Position numbers and translations under genes: made by a program. This document shows, piece after piece, positions 22,897-34,645 of a stretch of DNA of 64,000 nucleotides (within the stretch, counting starts at the first letter, position 1; the number at the start of each line of letters is the position of its first letter). Below the pieces are notes generated by a model, which was not told the origin of the DNA, searched no databases, and saw only the letters and a program-made list of their open reading frames with translations. The stretch is from Cercis canadensis (taxonomy: Eukaryota; Streptophyta; Magnoliopsida; Fabales; Fabaceae), in contig QAOA01007183.1 in assembly GCA_003255065.1 (NCBI GenBank), forward strand, positions 58,957-122,956, in the 5' to 3' direction.

Positions 22897-24593
22897 AAGA
22901 GAAATTAGACGTTTCCAGTGTTTCCACTCACACACGGTGGCAATATTTTCGTAATTCAAAGCACCTCTCTTCTTTGTTTTGAAAAAAAAAAAAAAATTAT
23001 TTCAGTCCTCTTGTCATGGGATTTCTTCTTTGTCGCAACTCCTTCCTACTTCTACCTTCTCACCCCTCCCACAATCTCTGTCTAGAATAGCAAACTGGGT
23101 TGCTGCAACCTTCATCATGTCGTGCGACTTTTTCAAGTCTGAATTGAATCAATTTTCAGTGAAAAAAGGATCTGCAAAACTTTTGTTGGATCCTTGGAGT
23201 AATTTTATAAAAGAAATAATTTATGAAAGAAATGCAAGTGGCTAAACTGAACATGAAGTGACCAACGGCATAGAACATATAGGCTTTGAAAGCAAGTTAA
23301 TTCACCAATCGGTTATATGGTATTATACGCATTTTAATGGTATTAACGCAGAGCATTATAGCTGCTCTTTATCATGGGTGTAAATGTGCTTTCTAGTGCT
23401 CATAATCCATAAACAGCTAGGGGCCTTATGGTTCCTTTACTGGCCTATATAAACATGCTATATGATAAGAAATACCATAAGTATTACATGTATGATATAT
23501 TGTGTGAAAGGTATGGGAGAGAGTCCTATTCTCAATTTGATAAAAAAAGTGGTTACTAGACTATTGTATTTTAGAGGCAACATGTCTATAACCCACTGCA
23601 CTTAATGGAAACACATATAAGATGTATGATTGCCTTAAAAATAGCAAGATGCTTGTGCCCTAGTCCAATAGCACACATTTAATTTTATTTGGTTTTTTTT
23701 TCTATTATATACATTGATCTGGGGTTTATTTCTATTTTTCCAGACTTAGGAACAATAACTTTCATTTTGATATTTAGTTGCATCTGTGGCCATTAGATAA
23801 TAGAAAGAAAAATCCTCAATGAAATGATTGCTTTCTTCGTGATTCCTGTAGCTAACGCAACTAGCTAAACAAGAAAGGACCAATGGATGGCTTAGCACAA
23901 CCAATTTTTGTTAATTGAAAAGGTAGCCCTAACTTTAGTAAGATTATAATTTGATCAAGGTACATGCCGTAAGGTCCATGTATGAATTTGACAACCAACT
24001 ATCCGCATTTAAGGAAAAACTCTAATTTATTCCTTTCAACTTAACCTCATGTGTAGTTCAGCCCAACTGTTTGTAAATGTGCAAAAGACCCCATATGATT
24101 TCAAATTGTGTAGCTTATCCATTTCACTTGTAGTGTTAAAATATGGATGGAAAATTGCGTGTTGCTATAACGTGACACAGTTAATAACCTCTTAAGCTCA
24201 CAAATCTAAAATTATTTGGAATAATTATGACATTAGCACAGATAAAAATTAAAAGATAACAAAAAGAAAAAGAATAAGTGCAAGGCAGAGGATAAAGGGG
24301 ATCTCCCAAGTATGGTACAGATTCACGCACCAAAACTAGATCATCGAGTTTCCGTATAAGTTTTAATTCCAAGCTTCTAATGGAGTTGTAAATAAAGTAA
24401 TAGTAAATATATATGTGTGAAGAAAGTGGAAATCAATATGCTTAGGGAACATTTCCCTACTGTAAACCATACAAGAAAATTTTCTTTCCATTATATAAAT
24501 CAAACAAGAGAAAACATTGCCCAGGAAATGCTTTGTTTTCTTTGCTCACATTATATCCCAAAAATTACAAAATGACAATACACAGGATATACT
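22897..24593. other. Intergenic DNA 3' of the lectin kinase; no gene recognised
   Basis: An 88-codon frame (22979-23245) begins in a lysine stretch from poly-A and has no recognised domain. From about 23870 to 24430 the DNA is a diverged copy of 52010-52745, identified by shared stretches such as TTTAAGGAAAAACTCTAATTTA and GATTCACGCACCAAAACTAGAT. This looks like a duplicated 3' flank of a lectin receptor kinase. Confidence 0.6.
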
Positions 24594-26590
24594 TTAGCGT
24601 CCAACATAGCGAAGGGTGGTAGTGATAGGTTGTGACTGAAAGGAATTGGATTGTCCTTGGACGGGATTTGAGCAGGAAGCAGAATCATGCATATCAGTTG
24701 AAAGTCTAGGCAAGGATACTTCCTGTTGAAGAACCTTAATTACCTGTGATGCCTTTGCCCTTTCCTTGTCATTTGGGTGAGTGCACCATAGTGCTACAGT
24801 AAGCGAGCATTTCATTTCATTTACATCAAAATCCAAGTTCAATCTTTCATCAGCTGCATTGAGAGTGTTACCTTCCACATAGTGCTGCCAAACCCAGTTC
24901 GCCAAACCCAGTTCACCAAACTGATATGATACTCCCCTTCCTGGTAAATCCTTCTCCCACATGCAATTTCTAGAGCCACAACCTCAAAACTATAAATATC
25001 TAATTCCTTGGTAACTCTTCCTTCCTTGATGTATTCTGGAGCAAGGTAGCCAAAGGTTCCTAACAATCCTGTCTTCTGAGTCTTTATTTTGGTATCAACT
25101 AGCTTTGCTATCCCAAAATCACCTAGTTTAGTACCAAAATCTGTGTCCAACAAAACATTAGCCGACTTAATATCTCTATGAAAGACACACTGGTCGACCT
25201 CTTCATTAAGATAGCGAACTGCAATGACTATCCCTAGAGTTATCTTGTACCTCACATTCCATGGAAGTATTTTTCCGTGCCCAAAGAGATGAGTGTTGAG
25301 GCTTCCATTCGACATATATTCAAAAACCAGTAAGAACTCAACTTGTTGATGACACCAGCCTATAAATTGCACCAAATTTTGATGTATAAGACGGCTAATA
25401 ATCTTTACCTCGTTGATGAAGATTCTCTTGGAGCTTCCAAACTCAGTGGATATTCTTTTAACAGCATCTAAGCGTCCTAAATCATTCAGCACTCCTTTGT
25501 AAACTTGTCCAAACCCTCCTTTTCCAAGCTTTCTGCTGTTAGTAAACCCATTCGTGGCTGCAACTAACTCTTGATAATGAAATCCTCTGGGTATAGTTGC
25601 TTTGAGGTCAAAATCTTCGGAGGTTAGGCTGTTATCACCTTGCTGCTTGCTTCTACTCCTGTTTATAAAATACCAACAAACGAGTGCAACAATTATCACC
25701 AGACCAAGTGAAATTGCTATTGAAACTATTACCATAATCTTCTTCCTCCTTTCTCCTATTCTGCTGATTGTTGAGTCTGTCGAATTCAATGCTGAACTGA
25801 ATTCCCATGAATGAATAACATGCCTCTGATGAAATACGCCTGTAGAGGCTGAGAATCCAATGGTGACCCATTCAGGTAGAGCTTCCATGAGGTCAATTTT
25901 GAGAGAGACAGTAGAATTGGGTAAAAATTCAATAAGGCCAGTATTGAAGGACCAATAAACAGTAAGAGATTTGGTAGTAGCATTATAAGTTATCAAAGCA
26001 TGACCTTGCTTCCCCTGGTTGCCTTCAATATCAAAATTGGTATAAGCAAGGGAGCGTAGGGGATTGCGGTTGATCCCAACATGTTGCCTTGGTGGATCAA
26101 ATTCTTGGTTTGAGTATGTATCAAATTCCACCATAACAATACGATTTTCTGATACATCGCCAATGGTGGAGGTATTGAATAGTCCGAGAAAGGCTCAAGC
26201 AGAATTAGGTGGAATTGGGATGCCAATTGGAGCCATGTAGAATGCAAAGCCATCACTGTACTTGCTTGGATCTGAGGGAAAAATAGTGAAGGAGAAACCA
26301 GTGCTAAAGTCTGTCAGCACCCCCTTAGCAGAATCCCATAGGCTTAGAGGTTGAATACATGTAACATGACCCACACGATATTGATATGTTACTTTATTCA
26401 GCTCGATGGTTCCGTTGGTTGATTGTGCAGCATCCCCTTCACATGCTGTGTTATCTGTGTCAAAATTGAAACTAGTTATATTGAAGAACAGTGGGTGAAA
26501 AAAACGAGGGAAGCAGGAAGTGAGAAGAGAAACTGTAATGAAATAATTTCTGAGAAAGCGAGCAAAAGCAGCGAGCATATTTTTAGGCAT
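24594..26590 (-). pseudogene. L-type lectin-domain receptor kinase, recently inactivated
   Basis: Reads from the Met at 26590: a hydrophobic leader (residues 1-30), a legume-lectin domain (about 30-260, with FNFDTDNTACEGDA and FTIFPSDPSKYSDGFAFYMA), a transmembrane helix (about 285-308), then a kinase. The kinase keeps the glycine loop (LGKGGFGQVYKG), lysine (AVKRIS), HRD (FHRDIKSANVLLD), DFG (KLGDFGIAK) and an APE-like LAPEYIKEG. Family members sit in the plasma membrane and signal in defence. Two lesions kill it: an in-frame TGA at 26195-26197 after PIPPNSA, and a 14-bp tandem duplication (24888-24901/24902-24915) that shifts the frame late in the kinase. The proper C-terminus remains in the shifted frame to 24594. 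There is no intron, as usual for the family. Few other changes suggest recent loss or sequencing error at these two sites. Confidence 0.9.
24888..24915 (-). repeat. 14-bp frameshifting tandem duplication in the kinase gene
   Basis: CCAAACCCAGTTCG is followed directly by CCAAACCCAGTTCA. Fourteen is not a multiple of three, so translation runs from NWVWRTGFGS out of frame, while the correct NWVWQHYVEGN continuation is encoded in another frame. Confidence 0.9.
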
Positions 26591-26644
26591 TAGAAGATAT
26601 TCTATTTGATGAGAAGATTTCCCGGGTGAAAAGCGAGAAGCCAA

Positions 26645-28020
26645 CAGGTGTTTGAATACTCATAGACGATGAACAAGATTGTTTGGAGACGCTTTTAGTA
26701 TAATTTACTGCCAATGTTTTAATTCCTACTTCGGTCTGTGTTTTAAATATTGGATGCTTCAACCGTCTTTATATTTTGCAATTTTTTCAATTGAGGATCT
26801 GAACAATTTTTTGGGCCACAATTTCGCTGTCTTATGCATACATCTTCTTTGAAATTTCCAACATTATAACGAAGGTCTAAGACAATGAATTTATCAACGA
26901 TAAAAAAAAAGACAGTAATTGCAATTTGATATTGCAACCACTTCCTATTATGTGTTCACAAATGAGGTGATTAAGACAGAAAGAGGCAGACAGAGAGACC
27001 AAGATATTAAGAAGATCATTGTTTTTCTTTTAAAAAGAAAATTTATATTTGTAACTTGTTCAACTCTTGACCGTGGACTAGAAACAAGGTTGCCCAGAAC
27101 TGACAAATGAAAATTTTCATGCTTTGTCTATAAGGTCTCTTACTTTATACTCAAATAACTTGTAACTGAGTAGTACTGAGATCATTCTCACAACTTATAA
27201 ATTTTGTATTCAAACTCAAAATTATAGCCAAAAGTACCCAAAAAACTATTCAAAATCAAATAGTATTGTAACTAAGGTTAAAACTATACACATCATTACT
27301 CGACAAGTCATGGATAATTGACATGTCATGTGCTTGAATTCTTATCTTTTTCATCCTTAAGTTATTTTTTATTATTGAGTGACATAAACATTATATATTT
27401 AAAGTCAACTGTCTATAGGGCTGTCAATTGCAAAGTATAATGCCATTTGTGCACTTGTGAGCATCTAAGTTTCCATAACAACCACTTCTGATAGTATTTC
27501 TCTGAGTTAGTGGTTAAGATGAAATTGGTGCGCTTTGAAAACAAAAGAAAATTATGTTTGTGGCTTCTGTACTTTATTCTTGGCCCCCCAAAGAAAAATT
27601 CTTGGCTCCGCCCTTGGCCAGTCAACTCATCAAAAGTTTTTTGGATCCAGTGTTCTAGCAAGTGATGTCGCTTGCTTCTCAGCTTCAATTGTTGATAGGG
27701 AGATGCAAGAGGTAGGGAGATCTGATGAACAAAAAGAATATAGAAGCATCTACTACATTTAAATAAAATAATAAAATATGATATTCAAGTCATTTTAATT
27801 TGTCATCCATCATCATTAACACAAAAATATCAGTTTGAATTAACAATCTTGAAAACATATTAGCTTCATTATTCATTAAACTTATTGACCATAGTTAACA
27901 ATCTTTAAGATAATAGGTATTTGTCAAGTAAATATTAATAAGTGCAGAGAATATCAGAAACACACACATCAAGTTTGGACCAAAACATTGAACAACAGCT
28001 GGTGCGGCATCCCCTTCATA
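26645..28020. other. Intergenic DNA upstream of the lectin kinase; no gene
   Basis: AT-rich. 26735-26870 resembles 30040-30180 (shared TCTTTATATTTTG, TCAATTGAG and ATACATCTTCTTT), which suggests another duplicated flank of the kinase locus. A phrase around CCAAAGAAAAATTCTTGGCTCCGCCC (27589-27614) resembles a motif common in decayed plant DNA transposons. I see no coding region. Confidence 0.5.
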
Positions 28021-28036
28021 TAATCATCAATCAATA

Positions 28037-28037
28037 N

Positions 28038-28083
<46 letters not shown>
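28037..28083. repeat. TA dinucleotide microsatellite beside an unresolved base
   Basis: A run of TA units of about 45 bp starts at an n (28037). Its length is probably unreliable. Confidence 0.9.
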
Positions 28084-28087
<4 letters not shown>

Positions 28088-28101
28088 GGAGAACACATGG
28101 C

Positions 28102-28760
28102 CTCAACACATGATATATATCATAATACATAACCTCAAAAAATGACACATGTCACAATACAAATACAAATAATCAAGAATAATAATAATAATAATTTACA
28201 ATTTAAAAATAAGAGAAGGTATTTGATTGAAATAGAAATATTTTGTAGAAGATAGCATAAGTGAATTTCAAGATTGAAGGAATATTATGCCATTCAATTT
28301 TATCTTACTTGAAACTAATCATGGCTATAGAAAAGAAAGCTCCTAAAAGATATAACAATTTAGGATTTAGCATTTGCGTTTAAGGTTAGGGTTCAGCCTT
28401 AGACTTTAGGGTTTAGATTTTAGGCTTGTAGGGTTTAGGTTTTAGGATTTTGGCTTTAAGTTTTTTCTAATTAACTAATTCACCATATACTTTTGAATTG
28501 GGTTCTATTTAAAGGAAAGGAGAATACATGGTCTCAACACATGACACGTGTCACAATACATGTTCTAGAGACATGGTTATAGAAAAGAAAGCTCTTAAAA
28601 GATATAACAATTTAGGGTTTAGCTTTTAGAGCTTAGAGTTTAGATTTTAGGCTTGTAGGGTTCAAGGTTTGGGGTATAGGTTTTTGCATTTATGATTTAG
28701 GCTTTTTATAATCAACCAATTCACTATATACTTTTGAATTAGATTATATTTAAGGGAATG
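28102..28760. repeat. Direct duplication of about 240 bp with telomere-like TTTAGGG words
   Basis: Segments beginning near 28328 and 28568 share GAAAAGAAAGCTC, AAAAGATATAACAATTTAGG, ATTTTAGGCTTGTAGGGTT and ATACTTTTGAATT. A companion motif GGAGAA[C/T]ACATGG...CTCAACACATGA lies before each. Degenerate TTTAGGG/TTTAGGTT words are frequent in both copies but do not form a regular telomeric array. No coding region is seen. Confidence 0.75.
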
Positions 28761-28897
28761 AGCCACCATTTGTATTCATTAGTAATTTAATCAATTAGCT
28801 CCTTTTATGAGATCTGCGAGTTGCACTAGGGTATGATCATCTAAGTCACCCATAACCCAACTACTAATTTGCTTTAACTTGGCAGTGACTTAATATG

Positions 28898-29402
28898 CAA
28901 TCAATTCTATAAATTTTAATAGATTATTATGTTGAAAAATCATTCATGTCTACCTTAATTTTTTGTGGTAATTATTTAAAGATATATAGGTGAATGTAAT
29001 TGACACAAGAAAAAAATAATTAATTTGCTAACTAGGTTCAAGTAACAATGGGACCAAAAAATACACAATCAAATCTATAAGTTTAATAGATTATTATATT
29101 CAAAAAATATTCATATCTACTTTAATTTTGTGATAACTATTTAAAGATAAATGGGTGAATGTGGTTGATACAAGAAGAAAAAACAATTAATTTTCTAATT
29201 GTGTTCAAGTAAAAACAGGACCAAAAAACATATAATCAATTCCATAAATTTTAATAGATTATTATGATGAAAAATTATTCATGTGCACTTTAATTTTTAT
29301 GGTAATTATTTAAAGATAAATGGGTGAATGTGGTTGATATTAAAAAAAAAACAATTAATTTGTTAACTAGGTTCAACAACAGAACAAAAAAAATATACAA
29401 AG
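28898..29402. repeat. Tandem repeat of about 168 bp, three copies
   Basis: The block CAATCAATTCTATAAATTTT...GTTCAAGTAACA...GGACCAAAAAA begins at about 28898, 29066 and 29234. Landmarks TTTAATAGATTATTAT and ATTTAAAGATA[A/T]A are present in each. The third copy is interrupted near its end by poly-A. Copies are diverged enough to be old. Confidence 0.82.
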
Positions 29403-32400
29403 GCATATAGTAGCATTTGTTAATATTTTTAATAAAATTTATATAATTTTGTGAAAAAAATTATGCACATAAAAATGTTTTACACTTATATATAAGTTTG
29501 ACTTATTTTATTAATATAAAATTAATTTGAATTTTCACAACGAGCCGAGTAGAGAGTGGTTTTTGATAACAATAGGAATTTGTCAATGCAAGATGGGCTG
29601 TTATCTGAAATACGTTGTCTCATGTTGGATAAATAGCAATTCATTTCCCATAGTTCTAGAAGAATTTCTGCTCTCATTTAAAGAAGTAATCCCAACGACA
29701 TGTCAATAAGCAATAATTTTACATAAAACAAAATAAAGAAACCAGATGTGATTTAGTAGTAAAGAGTTTGAATAACTNGAAACCAGATGTGATTTAGTAA
29801 TAAAGAGTTTGAATAACTTGTAATAGAAGATCAATAATTTGAATTTACGTGTCATTATGTAACAAATTTTTTTTGAATTGAACAAGGTAAAAATGAAAAT
29901 ATTATTAAAAGCTAGTGGTCCTTAAAATTTCTGTGTGCTAATAAGACAGAAATGAAGGAAAAAAGATTCTCTAATCTAGAAGAACATATCATAAAATACT
30001 CTTACAGAACTGCAAGTTTAATTTCTGTTGTGGTTAGTAGTCAAACTATTAGATATTTAAATAGTCTTTATATTTTGGATTTCTGTCAATTGAGAATCTG
30101 ATCAACAGTTTTTTTCTGCAAAAATCTGGTTGTTTTGTTAATACATCTTCTTTCCAATTTTCTTCACCTCTTCGTTAAGGTTTATGGGTGTAGGTCAAGG
30201 TCTAACTCAACGCTAATATAGAGTATATAGCACAGTAAAGTAATCAGATTTGATATTGAGGGTCCGTTTGTTTCAAGGGAAAAGAACAATTTTATAAATT
30301 TTTTTTTTAAAAAAAANATAATTTTTTTTTTTTAAAAAAAACTTTTCTATTCTAAAATTTTGTTGTTGTTTATTTCATGAGAAATAATTTCTTGTCTTTT
30401 TTACGAAAAAGAAAATTTTCACAAATGAAAAAATATGTGAAAACTTAGAAAGAACTTCGTTCTCAAGGCTTGTGGGTTTCGTGTTTTAATTCAAACTCAT
30501 AATCAAAACTCTCAAAAAACATCTAAAAAGAAAAAAATTAGGTCTTAAGTTCAAATCTCCATCCCTTTCTCCAACTAAAAAATTGAACTCAATCTACTGA
30601 AGGGTAGAAAGAAAGAGCAATTAGTCAAATGCACTATCGAAGTTTATTAATCAATGACAAGAAAAGATAACCATGTTAGCATAAGAAATACTACTTTCTG
30701 CCTCATAGAAAGTTTTACTAAGCAATCCTCAAGGGTAGCATTATCCGGTAGGGGTCAATGCGGGTTGGGCCGAAAAGAACCAATAGTTAATCGGGTCTAA
30801 TTTTCAGAGCCCGAGTTTGGCCCTATAGGTCATATTTGAAAACAAGTTGGACCGATTGGTATCATTTTATCATTTGATTTCAATGTTCCAATTACTTGAT
30901 GGATAACAAGTCTTCGAAATTAATAGGTGCATTATTTTTTACTTATTTGTTGTGACTAAACTAATCAATCTTTGAGATCTAAATGCATAACTGCAAGTCT
31001 TCAAAATGAATACGTGTTGTAGGCAATTAAATTTTGCCAAGTGGAAATATGACATGGAAACACTAGGCAATTTAAATTTCTCAAAATGCTTTTAAATGAA
31101 TTTTCCAAATCACACTTATTTTTTTTTTAGGGGCCTTTAATTTACCTAAGGCAAAAATATGAGGTTATATAACATCATTCTAGGTGGCACAATTATTACT
31201 ATTTCTTGTGCTATGTGCTAAATCTAGTGGTGAATATTTAATTTTGGTTACCTGTTCAGTTGGTCATTTCTCACCCTGTGTAGCAATATTAATGTGACCC
31301 ACTAATTTAACTAAAATTATGTTACCACCCCACTTAAAATAACAATTTATGTTAAAGCTTTTTTTTAGTAATTAAATTATGTTAAAGTTGAGAGTACACA
31401 AAGTATGATATTCTTCTCCATTTACATATTTTTCACAAACAAATTTATGAAATCTTTTTAAAAGAATTATATTCAAATTTATACATAAAGATTCACAATT
31501 TAAAATAAAACTTTAGGCATGATAAAATTTAAAAATACACATTAATAAATAGNACAATTTAAAATAAAACTTTAGGCATGATAAAATTTAAAAATATACA
31601 TTAATAAATAGATTAAGATCAGTGAAGAACAATAGTGTAAAAAATAAGTCAAAAAATTAAAGAGAGTAAATCTCTCTTTCTCTCCTACTCTTCATATTTG
31701 CAAGTAGGATTTGAATAGTAGATTTTTGCATAAAAATGGGATAAATCCTAACTTTGAATTTCAAAGTTTTGCGATTTTTTGATAAGATATTCATGTGGGT
31801 TTCATAGATCATCAAATTTTGAGTTTAATTGTATGAAAATCATATTGAAAAAAGTTAGAAATGTTGAATAACTAGTTCGCAACCGAGTCAGGTGACCCAG
31901 TTGCAAACCTGAATAAAGGTAGAAGATGATGAATAGTATTTTCAAGCGAAGTCTACTCGTGTGTCAGGAGAATGGCAGCACATGGAGCCCACACGCTGGG
32001 AGCTTTTTTTTTATGAAACTTGTCCAGTTCTTCTTGATTCTCCCTATTCTACCTTCTGAATTTTTTTAAGAATTTTTGGATGTCCAAAATTATTTTTTCT
32101 CAACTTTTCAAAACTTTACACCATTAAAATGATACTATACTCTTAGAATATCGGGCTGAATTTTTTTATGTATGATTTTCACATGGTTAGCAATGATATA
32201 TGTGTAGTACTCTCTCTGGTGGTGATTGATGCATATTAAATTAATTATTGAATTATATATTACCTATTTCATTGCCTAAAGTGATAATAATTGTGTAATA
32301 ACTAAAACTAAATTTTCTAGTTTTGGCAATTCAAATAATTTTGGAGACATTTTTGCATGTGAATGTGGTATTCTCTTTTTACCATTAACAATATATCATT

Positions 32401-33970
32401 AATAAAAAAAATTACAAGCACTAATTTAAATAAAAGTATCATAAATATTTAAATGATTTTTTGTTAGTAAGAAGCTATATATTTTTTTTCTGTACGGAGG
32501 CAGCTATTTTCTCAGTTTATGCATTTAAAATTTCCTTCATATAAGTAAAAAATTAAAATTTAAAGGTTTTCCCATGATAAATACTTTTTGTTATGCTTAT
32601 ATTTAAAACATTGACTTTTTACACTAATAATTAGTGAAGTTTTAAAGTTTTTCTTTAATCTCTAATTGTCTATGACCATTTCTTTTAATAAGCATTAAAT
32701 ATAAGATAATGTGTCATTTTCTAATTTTATATTAACTAATTAAAATTAAAATATATGTTTTAACTTTTAAGTATTTAACGTATTTGAGACGTTTATATAA
32801 AAAAAAAAATTGTATCAAAATTAATTAGTAATGACTTCTAATAAAAGTGATCTAAGTAGGATTAGGTTGTCATAATCTATAGAAAGAAGATCCTTAAGTG
32901 ATTTGATTTTAGGGCTCCATTGACTTGCAAATTCTCACACATAAACTATGCTTATTATTACTTAAAATAGAATAATATACAATAAACGTAAGACTAAAGA
33001 TGGATACATGTTATATTGAATGAATATTCCATAATAATTTTATCATCTCAATGGCTAGGGCACTAAGATATGAAGTCTATAATTAATTAGTGTCAACATT
33101 TACATAAATGTTAGAATATTTTTAAGTTTTGTTTTTCTTTCNGTTAGAATATTTTTAAGTTTTTTCTTTCTTTCACCGTATGCGAACATTCTATGTATTA
33201 TTTTTCATGTTAAACTCAAAATCACCTAAAAGGTTAGTTGGCATTACCAATACTTTCTAGAAGTTATTTTTTTTATGACATAAGATAGGAATTATTACAA
33301 ATTTTTGTAGTATTTAAGTTATACAGTGATTAGATTATGGTACTAAAGTATAAAAATCCCTAGTTAAACAATAATTCTTATTTCATAAGAATTCTTTAAA
33401 AAACAAATTTCTCCAAAATTTAGAGGCCTCGCTTGGAAACTTGTTCTCATAATTAAAATGTTCCAAATTGTATAGTTCATAATCAACATAACCAATATAA
33501 ATTTAGTTAAGCCATTAAATTAGTAAGTGTGACATTTGTCAATATATATATGGGGCTTTTGATGATCTATCAAATTGACATGAAGATTTTGTCAAAAAAT
33601 TACAAAACTTTGAAATTCAAAGTTATAGTTCATTGCATTTTTATGGAGACATAGGACTAAGAGAAAAGACAAACTAGAAGATTCATTTGCACATATATTT
33701 TAAAACTTATGAAGCTTCATCTTTGTGAGTTTAGAGATAGGGACGAAGGGAGAGGGAGGGGAAACAGAAGGGAGAAAAAAAAGGGTGAGGAAGGATGAAA
33801 GATAAAACCTTCAAAAAAAATTGGGGCTGATCTATAATAAGTGAAAATATTATTGTCAAATTTTATATTACTTATTCTAATGCTTATAACAAGTTAAGTA
33901 AATGTGTAGGTCCCACTATCAACACATTTTTCATAAGTTTAGTGGTCCACTTCGGATGGGGTTATTTAAC
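29403..33970. other. AT-rich intergenic DNA without recognisable genes
   Basis: Contains unresolved bases at 29778, 30317, 31553 and 33142. Three of these (29778, 31553, 33142) are flanked by near-identical sequence on both sides, suggesting contig overlaps. Open frames are short and of low complexity. A GGGTCCGTTTGTTTCAAGGG motif at 30261 resembles the start of some plant MITEs, but no matching terminus was found. Confidence 0.55.
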
Positions 33971-33974
33971 CTCA

Positions 33975-34645
33975 TTTCATAATTGCTTGGATGATAGTCC
34001 TAGTGTCACCTTCAATCAACAGAACTAGGTCCAACGTCATTTGTAAGCCTTCCTTTACAGCTAGAGTTTCCATCACCTCAGCATCAATTATTCTTTCTAT
34101 TGGTTTGGCCCAGCTTTCTCAGAACATACCTTCAGCATCCCTAATAATACCTCCAACAGCGCCACCCCCACCATGAGACAGAGCACCATCCACATTCAAC
34201 TTGAAGATGCTCTCTGGCGGTTTGCTCCACTTGACAGTACAGGCTGTTGGTGTTTAGCCGGAGCTTCAGAAGATAATTCTGCCTATAAGAACCTAAGTTA
34301 CCCTGCCTCTTCCCATTCCGTTTGCACAAGTCGAACCGGTTTCCTCATTCTGATTTTATTCCGTCTAGTCCATAAGTTATAGCACAAGAACATGGCAAGA
34401 ATCCATTGCTCCAATGACCAGCCTTTCCATCCCATCTCGACCCATTCATTAAAACTGGTAATGTCAGCATTAATAGGAACGCCCGGTATAGCCGCCAAAG
34501 TCCAAATCTCTTTCACCATTGGACAATTAAATAAGACATGCTTCAAGGATTCTGCACTGTTGCTGCATAAAAAACACTGATCAGGGATAGCCAAACCTTT
34601 TGTATTCAGCGCCTCTACTGTAGGAAGAATATGCCTAGCATTCAA
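33975..34645 (-). pseudogene. LINE-type ORF2 3' fragment: zf-RVT and RNase H domains
   Basis: The minus strand encodes ARHILPTVEALNTKGLA, then CFLCSNSAESLKHVLFNCPM, the zinc-binding zf-RVT domain found C-terminal to reverse transcriptase in plant LINEs and derived proteins. After stops and a frame shift the RNase H part follows: SIFKLNVDGALSHGGGGAVG and GIIRDAEGMF, then a stop, then EVMETLAVKEGLQM and LIEGDTRTIIQAI. The reverse transcriptase proper is missing. The first codons of the 126-aa frame (up to 34678) actually fall in the segmental duplication that starts at 34641. Confidence 0.75.

Noticed and set aside
24126..24141. CACTTGTAGTG followed by TTAAA, resembling the right end of a CACTA element matching the left end at 15638
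   Set aside because: The same position in the paralogous flank at 52290-52305 reads CACTTATTGTT(T)AAA without any element, so the word is ordinary sequence variation and not a terminus.
27589..27614. CCAAAGAAAAATTCTTGGCTCCGCCC motif suggesting a decayed DNA transposon
   Set aside because: No terminal repeats or target duplication could be found around it.
30261..30280. GGGTCCGTTTGTTTCAAGGG as a MITE start
   Set aside because: No inverted partner within several kilobases.
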